Assembly: GCA_013290085.1 (NCBI GenBank)
Contig: JABCYS010000012.1
Span: 1 to 12,736, forward strand
Length of the DNA stretch: 12,736 nt
Direction of reading: 5' to 3'
Origin: Candidatus Babelota bacterium
GTDB lineage: Bacteria; Dependentiae; Babeliae; Babeliales; JABCYS01
The first letter of the stretch is position 1. Each line of letters begins with the position of its first letter. Of the stretch, positions 1-6,409 are shown one piece after another. The position numbers and the translations under genes were made by a program. Under the pieces are notes generated by a model. The model ran no database searches and was not told where the DNA came from. It saw only the letters and a list, made by a program, of their open reading frames with translations.

Positions 1-1
1 A

Positions 2-529
2 ACAATGGCCAACACAACGTATGCAGGATTTCAATTCGGTGCTGGTTGCAATAATAATGTCCTAACCAATTGTAAGGTATCGCAAAATAGTGCGGATGGA
101 ACCTGCCATGGCTTTTCTTCGCTATCGAATACAGGAAATTCCTTCATCGACTGTTTGGCACTCAACAATAAATCTTTAAATGGAGTGGTTCGCGGCTATA
201 ACGTCAACGGCTGTTCTAATAATGTACATGTACGATGCATAGCCCATGGCAACAATTCTACCAATTCTATAGCCGTAGGTATGGATTATAATGGCTGCAC
301 CGAATGTTTTAACCAAGAATCATTTATCACTAAGAATCAAGGAACAAATAGTGCCAACAGTTACGGCATTAGACTCCAGAATGATTCAAGCAGCGGCTTT
401 GTAAAAAATGTTGCCATGCGTAATGGAACTACCGCGGATAACCAATTAAATGGGCTTTCTGTTACTCAAAAAAATAATCAATCAATTAACGCGGTTAACG
501 GTGCTTGGTCTAATATAGGACTGAACTGA
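2..529 (+). CDS. Parallel beta-helix repeat protein, C-terminal part (5' truncated by window edge)
   Basis: The frame is open at the first base, and the first ATG (position 5) has no upstream Shine-Dalgarno visible, so this is almost certainly the 3' end of a longer gene. The visible 174 residues are rich in Asn, Gly, Ser and Cys. They carry short repeats of the pattern G-(F/I)-x-x-x-x-C-x-N-N-x-(V/F)-x-(N/D)-C, as in NVLTNC, NSFIDC and NNVHVRC, typical of right-handed parallel beta-helix (NosD/PbH1-like) coils. The C-terminal segment, with a YGIRL strand then VKNVAMRNGT, resembles the end of the second beta-helix protein at 949-2223 (FGIKD, then VKNYAFNNGT), so the two look like paralogues. 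Such proteins are usually secreted or surface-exposed and bind or cleave polysaccharide. No catalytic residues can be assigned here. It is followed after 9 bases by the next gene, with its SD (GAGGAG) overlapping this stop codon. Confidence 0.8.
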   Translation, partial: TMANTTYAGFQFGAGCNNNVLTNCKVSQNSADGTCHGFSSLSNTGNSFIDCLALNNKSLNGVVRGYNVNGCSNNVHVRCIAHGNNSTNSIAVGMDYNGCTECFNQESFITKNQGTNSANSYGIRLQNDSSSGFVKNVAMRNGTTADNQLNGLSVTQKNNQSINAVNGAWSNIGLN

Positions 530-538
530 GGAGAAACA

Positions 539-946
539 ATGAGGCTCCTGATTTTAACTCTCTTATTTTTTCCTTGGTGTGCTGCGCACAGCCCCTTTGC
601 CAGCGCTATTGAATCCTCTATTGGACTACAAGATGCTCATGCGCCAACACTGCAGGGTATCGGCAGAGAATTTATACTTTCAGCCTCTCTGTTTGATAAT
701 CAAGATAAGGAAAATTTAAAACTGATAAAAGATGAGATAAAAGTTGCAGCTGAAAGATCAATTTTTTTAAACATGCCACGAGCACTCACCCTTTGTTATG
801 AGTTACAAACAACGCATAATACGGAAAAAAAAGAAAAACTTACTCAACAGCTAAAAAAAAATATTTCTCAACACATAATCTTTATGCGCAACGGAGATTT
901 CATTATTGAAGAAGAAAGCAATGAGGTAGGCAAAACAGAGGAATAG
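539..946 (+). CDS. Small secreted hypothetical protein between two beta-helix genes
   Basis: I do not recognise this 135-residue protein. A typical Sec signal peptide is visible: MRLL, a hydrophobic core (ILTLLFF) and a probable cleavage after the ASA at residues 21-23. The mature part is charged and mostly helical-looking, with a Lys/Glu-rich segment around residues 90-107 and an acidic C-terminus. The start is well supported, because GAGGAG sits 5 bases upstream and overlaps the preceding stop. The gene lies between two paralogous beta-helix genes, with gaps of 9 and 2 bases, so all three are probably translated from one mRNA. A role as a partner, chaperone or surface component of the beta-helix proteins is a guess from context only. 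Confidence 0.75.
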   Translation: MRLLILTLLFFPWCAAHSPFASAIESSIGLQDAHAPTLQGIGREFILSASLFDNQDKENLKLIKDEIKVAAERSIFLNMPRALTLCYELQTTHNTEKKEKLTQQLKKNISQHIIFMRNGDFIIEEESNEVGKTEE

Positions 947-948
947 TT

Positions 949-2223
949 ATGGAGCACTTTATAAAAAAAATATTTATTTTACTGAGTTTTTTTAACTGCT
1001 TTCATGCAGCAGTCACCACTATAACTCAAAGTGGTTCTTATCTTATAGGGGCCGACCTTATTGCAACCCCTACAGTAGCAAATGATATAGCTATTCTCAT
1101 TTCAGCATCAGATGTAACGCTCGACATGGGTAACCACCTTGTTACTCAAATGCCCGGCAACCTTCAGCCTGGATTTGATGCCATAGTTATAGAGACAGGC
1201 CTTTCTGACGTAACTATAAAAAATGCTCACGTACTTGGTGTTTCTGGTGTGGGCATCCATGTTTATGATGGATGCACTAATATCGGTATATTGGACAGTA
1301 AAATAGAAGGCTGCAATACCGCCGGCATTTTTTTTGATGGCTCTGCAACCGGTATCGGGATCATTGGTGCTAGTGTTAATAACTGCAGTGTATCAACCTG
1401 CACTGGTGCTGGCGGTAGCCCCGCCTATGGTATACGCATGGCCCATGGCTTACTAGGTAAAGTAATAAATTCATATATTGCTTTTAATGATGCTGGTATC
1501 ACCGCACCATCGTATGGCATCAGCATGGAAAGCTGGTGCGCCTTTCAAATATTTAATTCAATTGTTGTTGGCGGTGGCGGGACTAATATAGTTGCGGGAC
1601 TCTCTGTTTCTCAATCGTATACGGGGATTGTTGATGATACTATTTTTTATAAGGGGACCTGTCGCGATCTGACAGCAACCGGTACCGTATGTGGCGTCCT
1701 GCTCGACCAGGCAACTGATATCCTTATAACTAAATGCAAATGTAGTAGTAACATCAATAATCAGATGGCTTCTTTTGGATTTTTAGCTCAAAACGGCTCA
1801 CAAAATGTTTTTAGAAATTGTCTTTCTGAAATCAACTTAGGTGGAGGATATGCTGCCGGTTTTAAATTTAGTGGGGAACAGAGAAGTAGTATTATTGACT
1901 GTATCATTCAAGATCAAAAAACAGTTACTTCCGGAACAGCATATGGCGTTATTTTTACAGATACCTGCGATAAATGTCAGATCATTCATAATGAGATCTT
2001 TAACAATATCGGAGCAAGTTCTAGTTTTGGCATCAAGGATGAACGGCCGGTTAGTACAAGCGCTATCGTCAAAAATTATGCCTTTAATAATGGAACAAAT
2101 TATAGTGTTACCTACACAACTGGGGTAACCTTACCCGTTCTGTCTGCAAGCTTATCGTCAGCCTCTCCCGGCATACCAAGTGGTACTGGTGGGATTTTGG
2201 ATAATATTGATATTACTCCTTAA
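949..2223 (+). CDS. Secreted right-handed parallel beta-helix repeat protein
   Basis: A 424-residue protein with a Sec signal peptide (MEHFIKK, hydrophobic residues 8-20, likely cleavage after CFHAA). The region after it, with GSYLIGADL, then IAILISASDVTLDMGNH, matches the usual N-terminal cap of NosD/PbH1-type beta-helix proteins, where a short strand leads into the 'V-T-L-D-hydrophobic-G-H' turn. The rest is a long run of 20-25-residue coils rich in Gly, Asn and Cys, with recurring (I/V)xxCxxxxNxxxG(I/F)xF patterns such as ITKCKCSSN and FRNCLSE. The Cys ladder along the coils may form disulfides or a stacked hydrophobic core. It probably acts outside the cytoplasm as a carbohydrate-binding or -modifying protein or a surface adhesin. 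No lyase active site can be named. It is two bases downstream of the small secreted gene (SD AGAGGA), 15 bases upstream of the M50 protease gene, and paralogous to the truncated gene at the window start. Confidence 0.85.
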   Translation: MEHFIKKIFILLSFFNCFHAAVTTITQSGSYLIGADLIATPTVANDIAILISASDVTLDMGNHLVTQMPGNLQPGFDAIVIETGLSDVTIKNAHVLGVSGVGIHVYDGCTNIGILDSKIEGCNTAGIFFDGSATGIGIIGASVNNCSVSTCTGAGGSPAYGIRMAHGLLGKVINSYIAFNDAGITAPSYGISMESWCAFQIFNSIVVGGGGTNIVAGLSVSQSYTGIVDDTIFYKGTCRDLTATGTVCGVLLDQATDILITKCKCSSNINNQMASFGFLAQNGSQNVFRNCLSEINLGGGYAAGFKFSGEQRSSIIDCIIQDQKTVTSGTAYGVIFTDTCDKCQIIHNEIFNNIGASSSFGIKDERPVSTSAIVKNYAFNNGTNYSVTYTTGVTLPVLSASLSSASPGIPSGTGGILDNIDITP

Positions 2224-2238
2224 AAAAGGAACCGTGTC

Positions 2239-2877
2239 GTGATGGATCAATCATTGTTTATCAACCATGTAGCACAATTTTTTATTCTTATTTTTGCCTT
2301 CTTATCTGCTATCACCGTTCATGAATTTTCCCATGCCTGGGTCGCTTATTTACTCGGCGATGATACTGCAAAACGATTTGGGCGCTTAACCTTAAACCCT
2401 TTTGCCCACATTGATCTGTTTGGCTTTTTATTTTTGCTCTTTTTTAGAATTGGGTGGGCAAAGCCAGTTCCCATGGATGCACGCAACTTCGCCTATCCAC
2501 GAATTTTTTCCGTACTTGCGGGACTAGCGGGCCCATTTTCCAATTTTATTTTTGCATTGTTTTTGCTTTACGTGACCTACTACTTACCAAGCAGCTATTT
2601 ACCAATCACTCTTGCTCCTGCCTATACAACCTTTTTAAAAACAACGGTCTGGATAAATGTCATGCTTGGTGTCTTTAATCTTCTGCCACTCCCACCTCTT
2701 GATGGCAGTCATATTATTGCCGCGCTTCTTCCTCAGCGCTTACTCCCTTTTTATTATCTAGTGTCACAGTTCTCCATCTTTATATTGCTGTTCCTTTTCT
2801 TGTTTAAAGAAACGTATTTATTTTTGTTTAATACAACGTTGGCGATGGAACAACTACTGCAAAAGTTGGTTATTTAA
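2239..2877 (+). CDS. Site-2 protease (M50) family membrane metalloprotease, compact type
   Basis: An intramembrane zinc protease of about 212 residues, the usual size of the short S2P-M50-like subgroup without a PDZ domain. The zinc-binding HExxH motif is HEFSH (H28, E29, H32) inside the first hydrophobic segment. A GPFSN motif (residues 98-102) begins the middle membrane segment. The third zinc ligand lies in NLLPLPPLDG (residues 147-156, Asp155), a hallmark of the family. Four to five strongly hydrophobic segments are visible, including a C-terminal one at about 167-197. Family members cleave transmembrane anchors, for example of anti-sigma factors or signal-peptide remnants. The substrate here is unknown. 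The start is either GTG at 2239 or ATG at 2242. AAAGGA at 2225-2230 lies 8 bases from the GTG and 11 from the ATG, slightly favouring GTG. It is probably the last gene of the beta-helix operon. Confidence 0.93.
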   Translation: MMDQSLFINHVAQFFILIFAFLSAITVHEFSHAWVAYLLGDDTAKRFGRLTLNPFAHIDLFGFLFLLFFRIGWAKPVPMDARNFAYPRIFSVLAGLAGPFSNFIFALFLLYVTYYLPSSYLPITLAPAYTTFLKTTVWINVMLGVFNLLPLPPLDGSHIIAALLPQRLLPFYYLVSQFSIFILLFLFLFKETYLFLFNTTLAMEQLLQKLVI

Positions 2878-2900
2878 GAGATCTTCTTTTCTTGATTGGT

Positions 2901-2929
2901 ACTCAAAATTGAAACTCAATTTTAAGAGT
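2901..2929. terminator. Possible bidirectional terminator between convergent genes
   Basis: An imperfect hairpin lies between the M50 protease and the convergent hydrolase gene. ACTC-AAAATTG, a 5-base loop, then CAATTTT-AA-GAGT, with a two-base bulge. The stem is AT-rich with only short T runs, so strength is doubtful, but the position between two convergent stops fits a shared terminator. Confidence 0.4.
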
Positions 2930-3837
2930 CAAAACCTATATCCAAAAAAGGTATTTACTCGTTTTTCGTACTCATCTCGATACTCGAGACAGATCGTGGC
3001 ATGCTTACATGGTCCTTCTATCCATAAATCCTTTTTCTCTGTCGCTGCTTCATACAACTCTTTTGATCCTTCTAAGGGAACTTCGGTATCATTCTCAGCG
3101 TGAATGAAGAGGATAGGAATCGATATATTACGCACATAATCCAGTACGCTTACCTCTCGTACTCGAATATGGGTTAAGAGTTCAAATAAGAATCGTGTCA
3201 CGATTAAAAAGGGATATTTTGGCAAGCCCGTTCGCTGATAAAAGGCATAGGCTATTTGATCTTCAAGACGCGCAAATGCTGAGTCAATTACCAATCCTTT
3301 AAACACCGGCTTTTCTGCGGCGGCAGCAAGCAAAGCAACACCACCCATCGAAACTCCGATACCAAAAATAGGAAGTTTTTTTGTTCTTTCATCGGTTTGT
3401 AAAAAGTTTAGGGCACTCAGCACATCTTTTTTTTCATTGTATCCAAGAGTTACTAAATCACCTTCACTTTGTCCGTGTGCTCGAAAATCAAAAAAGAGTA
3501 GGTTGCTCCGTTGAAACATGTCAGCAAAATCAATCAGCATTTCTTTGGCGCTTCTATACCCGTGGCATATAAGAAGATTGCGCTTGGCGCCCTTACGAAG
3601 TACTAAATATCCTTGCAGCCTTATTCCATCACTCGTTAAAAAAGAAACTTTTTGCGCATGAAGCTGTTGCTCCAAGCGCTCTCTGTTTTTAAGAATAATT
3701 TTTTGTATTGATGGTACATTGGTCACCCGACCTAAAGATTTTTTAATGGTGCGGTAAGAAATCAGTACGGTACCAACAAAAGATAGGCCAACAATAATGG
3801 CTGCCCATCTGATTATTTTTGTAATCTGCTTATTCAT
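2929..3837 (-). CDS. Membrane-anchored alpha/beta hydrolase
   Basis: A 302-residue serine hydrolase of the alpha/beta fold. Residues 4-29 form an N-terminal membrane anchor (WAAIIVGLSFVG core) followed by basic IKKS. The catalytic domain starts near residue 63. HGYRS (92-96) gives the oxyanion strand, FDFRAHGQS (116-124) the next strand, and GVSMGG (161-166) the nucleophile elbow with Ser163. Asp250 in HAENDTEVP and His279 in CKHAT complete the triad. The arrangement resembles the YfhR/BEM46/FrsA-like group (DUF of 'alpha/beta hydrolase' with HGxRS). Likely substrates are small esters, thioesters or lipids at the inner membrane; the exact one cannot be told. The start ATG overlaps the end of the upstream HIT gene by 8 bases, so translation is probably coupled. 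Residues 3-37 are homologous to the anchor of that HIT protein. Confidence 0.9.
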   Translation of the reverse strand: MNKQITKIIRWAAIIVGLSFVGTVLISYRTIKKSLGRVTNVPSIQKIILKNRERLEQQLHAQKVSFLTSDGIRLQGYLVLRKGAKRNLLICHGYRSAKEMLIDFADMFQRSNLLFFDFRAHGQSEGDLVTLGYNEKKDVLSALNFLQTDERTKKLPIFGIGVSMGGVALLAAAAEKPVFKGLVIDSAFARLEDQIAYAFYQRTGLPKYPFLIVTRFLFELLTHIRVREVSVLDYVRNISIPILFIHAENDTEVPLEGSKELYEAATEKKDLWIEGPCKHATICLEYRDEYEKRVNTFFGYRF

Positions 3838-4369
3838 GGCGCCCCAACATCATCATTCCTGGCTCTAGTTTTTTCCCGGCGAGAAAATGTATATGCATGT
3901 GGAAAATAGTTTGACCGACATCGCTACCATTATTAGAAATTAATCGAAATGCTTGTGAACCTGGAAGATTTTTTGAAAGATCTTTCGCCATAAAAAGCAG
4001 ATCTCCTGCTAACGCTTTATCCCCTTCCCCTAATGATCGCACATCAGCAATGTGTTTTTTTGGAATGATAAGGTAATGCATGGGAGTTCTTGGCTCCTTG
4101 TCCTCGATCACTATGACATCATCAGTTTCTTTGATCACAGTTGCCGGAAGTTCGTGGGCAATAATTTTACAAAAAGTACATTGCGGATGCGCTGCTAATT
4201 GTTTTTGAATTTCCTCCGCAGTCAACTTGCGAGGAATATCTTTTACAGAAGAGCAACAGGCTTGGCGTAAATATTTTTTTATCGGGCTGTGCACAATAAT
4301 GAGAGCCCCAGCAATCGATAGGCCTATGAAGATAGCTAACCATCCCAGTATTTTCATTATTCTTTTCAT
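3830..4369 (-). CDS. HIT-family hydrolase with N-terminal membrane anchor
   Basis: A 179-residue histidine-triad protein. Residues 1-31 are a membrane anchor (GWLAIFIGLSIAGALII) and residues 60-170 a full HIT domain. The latter has a CTFC zinc motif (C64, C67), HYLIIPKKH (98-106) and the triad HMHIH (H157, H159, H161), with H159 expected to be the nucleophile. Family members hydrolyse nucleoside phosphoramidates or dinucleotide polyphosphates, usually as soluble proteins of 105-145 residues; the anchor is an addition. The open frame extends back to a TTG at 4381, but the ATG at 4369 is preferred. A GGGGGAG lies 3 bases before it, while the TTG has no ribosome-binding site. The HIT domain is roughly 60% identical to the soluble HIT protein upstream, without gaps. 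The anchor instead matches the downstream hydrolase. The stop overlaps the hydrolase start. Confidence 0.9.
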   Translation of the reverse strand: MKRIMKILGWLAIFIGLSIAGALIIVHSPIKKYLRQACCSSVKDIPRKLTAEEIQKQLAAHPQCTFCKIIAHELPATVIKETDDVIVIEDKEPRTPMHYLIIPKKHIADVRSLGEGDKALAGDLLFMAKDLSKNLPGSQAFRLISNNGSDVGQTIFHMHIHFLAGKKLEPGMMMLGRHE

Positions 4370-4395
4370 GAACTCCCCCAAAAATGAGTTTTTCT

Positions 4396-4734
4396 CTAAA
4401 ATTCCAGCTCTCTACCAGACAAGAAATGTAAATGGATGTGGAAGACGCGCTGCCCTGCTTCATGGCCATTATTCGAAACAAGTCTAAATGCTTTTGAGCC
4501 AGAAAGGTCTTTTGACAATTCATGTGCCATGAAAATCATGTTGCATGCTAATGGCTTGTCCGCATCCTCCAATGATTGTAAATCAACGATGTGCTTTTTT
4601 GGAATGATAAGGTAGTGAATGGGGGTTTTTGGGGCTATGTCCTTGATAACAATGATGTCATCAGTTTCTTTGATCACGGTAGCAGGAATTTTTTTGGCAA
4701 TGATTTTACAGAAAATACAATTTTGATTATTCAT
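4396..4734 (-). CDS. HIT-family (histidine triad) nucleotide-binding hydrolase, soluble
   Basis: A 112-residue, full-length HINT-like protein. It begins NCIFCKII with the paired zinc cysteines C6 and C9, continues with TPIHYLIIPKKH (His40, His48) and ends with the histidine triad HIHLH (H99, H101, H103). Family members are cytoplasmic homodimers that hydrolyse nucleoside 5'-phosphoramidates or related adenylates. The gene is first in a three-gene minus-strand operon. It ends 26 bases before the ATG of its membrane-anchored paralogue, and a good promoter is visible upstream (complement 4764-4793). The Shine-Dalgarno (CGGAT) is weak. Family membership is nearly certain; the physiological substrate is not known from sequence. 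Confidence 0.94.
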   Translation of the reverse strand: MNNQNCIFCKIIAKKIPATVIKETDDIIVIKDIAPKTPIHYLIIPKKHIVDLQSLEDADKPLACNMIFMAHELSKDLSGSKAFRLVSNNGHEAGQRVFHIHLHFLSGRELEF

Positions 4735-4763
4735 ATTTTTTATCCGTCAAACAGAGAATCGAT

Positions 4764-4793
4764 ATTACAAAAAGAGCATTTGTAGACTATCAA
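4764..4793 (-). promoter_or_regulatory. Putative promoter of the HIT/HIT/hydrolase operon
   Basis: On the minus strand TTGATA (-35, 5/6 match) is followed after 18 bases by TGTAAT (-10, 5/6 match). Transcription would start near 4757, about 23 bases before the ATG of the soluble HIT gene. It is divergent from the abiE promoter. Confidence 0.5.
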
Positions 4794-4814
4794 ATCACCA
4801 ATCTTCAAACAATC

Positions 4815-4843
4815 TTGCAAATTTGATCTCGAAGGATTATGTT
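4815..4843 (+). promoter_or_regulatory. Putative promoter of the abiEi-abiEii operon
   Basis: TTGCAA at 4815-4820 and TATGTT at 4838-4843, separated by 17 bases. The predicted start point near 4850 falls inside the left arm of the 19-bp inverted repeat, and the -10 box overlaps the arm's first bases. A protein bound to the repeat would therefore block this promoter. The boxes themselves are moderate matches. Confidence 0.4.
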
Positions 4844-4885
4844 GGAAGCTAAAGGTCCGGAAAAATCGGACCTTTAGCTTCCAAC
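4841..4885. repeat. Perfect 19-bp inverted repeat at the abiE promoter/leader (operator or RNA hairpin)
   Basis: The arm at 4841-4859 (GTTGGAAGCTAAAGGTCCG) is repeated exactly in reverse complement at 4867-4885, with a 7-base loop (GAAAAAT). It lies directly before the abiEi Shine-Dalgarno (AAGAAAGG, 4886-4893). There is no T run on either side in either direction, so it does not look like an intrinsic terminator. AbiEi proteins of known systems bind inverted repeats in their own promoter and repress the operon. That is the most likely role here, although a leader-RNA hairpin is also possible. Confidence 0.85.
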
Positions 4886-4901
4886 AAGAAAGGTATTCCG
4901 T

Positions 4902-5501
4902 ATGGCCAAAGGGGTATTATCAGAGATTCTCAGATCTCAACAAACAGTATTTACCTTCAAAGAACTTTTGATGCGAAGAAGAACTACTGCAACAAAAACC
5001 TTAAAAAATAGAATCAATTATTATGTGCAGCGTGGCGATTTATATCATATCCGTAGAGGGCTCTACGCCAAAGATAAAAATTATGATCGCTTGGAATTAG
5101 TCACGAAAATTCTCACCCCCTCCTATATCAGTTTTGAAACAGTTCTCAGAGCTGCAGGAATCATTTTTCAATATTACAGTCAGATTTTTGTAGCCACTTA
5201 CCAATCACGAGAAATTATATGCGACGGACAAACGTATGTTTTCAGATCACTCAAACCGATCATTCTTACTAACACAGTAGGAATCGAGATTAAGGATACT
5301 TATAGCATAGCTTCACCAGAAAGAGCTTTTTTAGATATTGTCTATCTCCATAAAGGTTATTACTTCGATAACCTCCAACCCCTCAATTGGGACAAAGTTA
5401 ATGAAATATTGCCCGTGTATGGAGACAACAAAAGAATGAAACAGAAAGTTGCTTTATATCGCCGTACGTTTGAAGCGGATTTCCTCAAAACTTCAAAATA
5501 A
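4902..5501 (+). CDS. abiEi: AbiEi-type antitoxin / transcriptional regulator
   Basis: A 199-residue protein with the layout of AbiEi-family antitoxins. Residues 1-58 form a winged helix: FTFKELL, then LKNRINYYVQRGDL and the wing RRGLYA at 51-56, where the basic tract MRRR fits DNA binding. The C-terminal domain contains SYISFETVL (74-82) and the family signature IASPERAFLDIVYLH (136-150). In characterised AbiE systems this protein represses its own promoter through the N-terminal domain and neutralises the nucleotidyltransferase toxin. The ATG has a good SD (AAGAAAGG, 8 bases). The preceding 19-bp palindrome is the likely operator. The toxin-like gene follows 10 bases downstream, with its SD AAGGAAGAAG starting at the last base of this stop codon. 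The role is inferred from family and context. Confidence 0.9.
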   Translation: MAKGVLSEILRSQQTVFTFKELLMRRRTTATKTLKNRINYYVQRGDLYHIRRGLYAKDKNYDRLELVTKILTPSYISFETVLRAAGIIFQYYSQIFVATYQSREIICDGQTYVFRSLKPIILTNTVGIEIKDTYSIASPERAFLDIVYLHKGYYFDNLQPLNWDKVNEILPVYGDNKRMKQKVALYRRTFEADFLKTSK

Positions 5502-5511
5502 AGGAAGAAGA

Positions 5512-6213
5512 ATGGCTTTAAATATCGCGCTTCATAAAAGTATTTTACTGAGCATTCTCAAAGATATTTTTACTGATGCTGAACTCTCTCAAAGTTTGGG
5601 CTTTAAGGGAGGAACGGCGATGCTTTTGTTTTATCATTTAAATCGTTTTTCCGTCGATCTCGAGTTTGATCTGTTAGATCAAACAAAGGAAGAGTATGTT
5701 TTTGAAGAGATAAAAAAAATTTTAGAAAAGTATGGAACATTTGAATCACACAAAAAAAGATACACCTTGTTTTTTATCCTTTCCTATAAAGGCAATTTGC
5801 CTGATGCTCAAAAGATAGAACTTGAAATTAACAAACGATCTTTTGGATCAAAATATGAAATAAAGCATCATCTCAGCGTCGCTATGCCCGCGATGGTTGA
5901 AGAAGATGTAGCTGCTCATAAACTTGTTGCAATGTATGAGAGAATGGGCGAAGCAAATCGGGATATTTTTGACGTTTACTTTATTTTTCATAATCACTGG
6001 TCCATCAATAAAAAAATTGTTGAGCAAAGAACAGGAATGAGCTACAAAGATTTTTTGCAGCATTGTATTACTGCGCTCGAAAAATTTAATGATAAAACGA
6101 TCTTATCTGGTCTAGGTGAGCTTTTAAATGAAAAGCAAAAAGCATGGGTCAAATCTAAACTTAAAAACGATACTCTATTTTTACTCAGAGTTGCTTTAAG
6201 TAATGAAAAATGA
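5512..6213 (+). CDS. abiEii: AbiEii-type nucleotidyltransferase toxin
   Basis: A 233-residue DUF1814/AbiEii protein. The nucleotidyltransferase signature is KGGTAM (32-37), followed by NRFSVDLEFDL, in which D49 and E51 are the expected metal-binding acidic pair. KIELEI (101-106, E105) supplies the third acidic strand. EEDVAAHKLVAMYER (130-144) and NRDIFDVYFIF (149-159) match the conserved helical motifs of the family, including the RDxxD core. Homologues transfer nucleotides to RNA (tRNA in MenT-like members) and stop growth when not antagonised by AbiEi; they act in phage defence. The open frame extends back to 5449 inside abiEi. The ATG at 5512 is chosen because it has a strong SD (AAGGAAGAAG) and a start matching the family length. 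All key residues appear intact, so the toxin is probably active. Confidence 0.9.
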   Translation: MALNIALHKSILLSILKDIFTDAELSQSLGFKGGTAMLLFYHLNRFSVDLEFDLLDQTKEEYVFEEIKKILEKYGTFESHKKRYTLFFILSYKGNLPDAQKIELEINKRSFGSKYEIKHHLSVAMPAMVEEDVAAHKLVAMYERMGEANRDIFDVYFIFHNHWSINKKIVEQRTGMSYKDFLQHCITALEKFNDKTILSGLGELLNEKQKAWVKSKLKNDTLFLLRVALSNEK

Positions 6214-6263
6214 TGATATTCGGCCTTACTTTTTAAATAGAGATTGATGTACCTGCTGGTACT

Positions 6264-6350
6264 TGGTGCCGGGGGTCGGACTTGAACCGACACGATGTTG
6301 CCATCGCGGGATTTTGAGTCCCGTGCGTCTGCCAATTTCGCCACCCCGGC
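6264..6350 (-). tRNA. tRNA-Leu (anticodon CAA), CCA encoded
   Basis: The minus strand folds as a class II tRNA. Its acceptor stem is GCCGGGG/CCCCGGC, the discriminator is A and CCA is encoded at 6266-6264. The anticodon stem CGGGA/TCCCG encloses loop CTCAAAA (anticodon CAA). It has a long variable arm (GATG-GCAA-CATC) and T arm GTCGG-TTCAAGT-CCGAC. It lies 59 bases downstream of the PilC-like gene on the same strand, and its 3' end faces abiEii. A 5-bp hairpin (GTACC/GGTAC, 6249-6262) directly follows the CCA. Confidence 0.96.
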
Positions 6351-6409
6351 CTAAAAAGATTTGAAAGATAGGGACAATGGTAATCAAAAAGGAAAAACCG
6401 TCAAATCTC

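Noticed and set aside
1841..2128. A 95-codon frame inside the beta-helix gene
   Set aside because: It overlaps a convincing beta-helix coding frame, has no domain, and is a shadow in another frame.
4370..4381. TTG start at 4381 for the anchored HIT protein
   Set aside because: No SD precedes it; the GGGGGAG within this stretch instead serves the ATG at 4369.
4841..4885. The 19-bp inverted repeat as an intrinsic terminator
   Set aside because: Neither strand has a T run after the stem, and it lies between a promoter-like site and the SD of abiEi. A terminator there would silence the operon.
5449..5511. Longer abiEii start inside abiEi
   Set aside because: The 21 extra residues are not like the family, while the ATG at 5512 has a strong SD (AAGGAAGAAG).
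4841..6290. Direct repeat of the tRNA-Leu 3' end near the palindrome as an att site (TCGGAC shared)
   Set aside because: The match is only 6-8 bases with a mismatch, within chance expectation, and there is no integrase gene.
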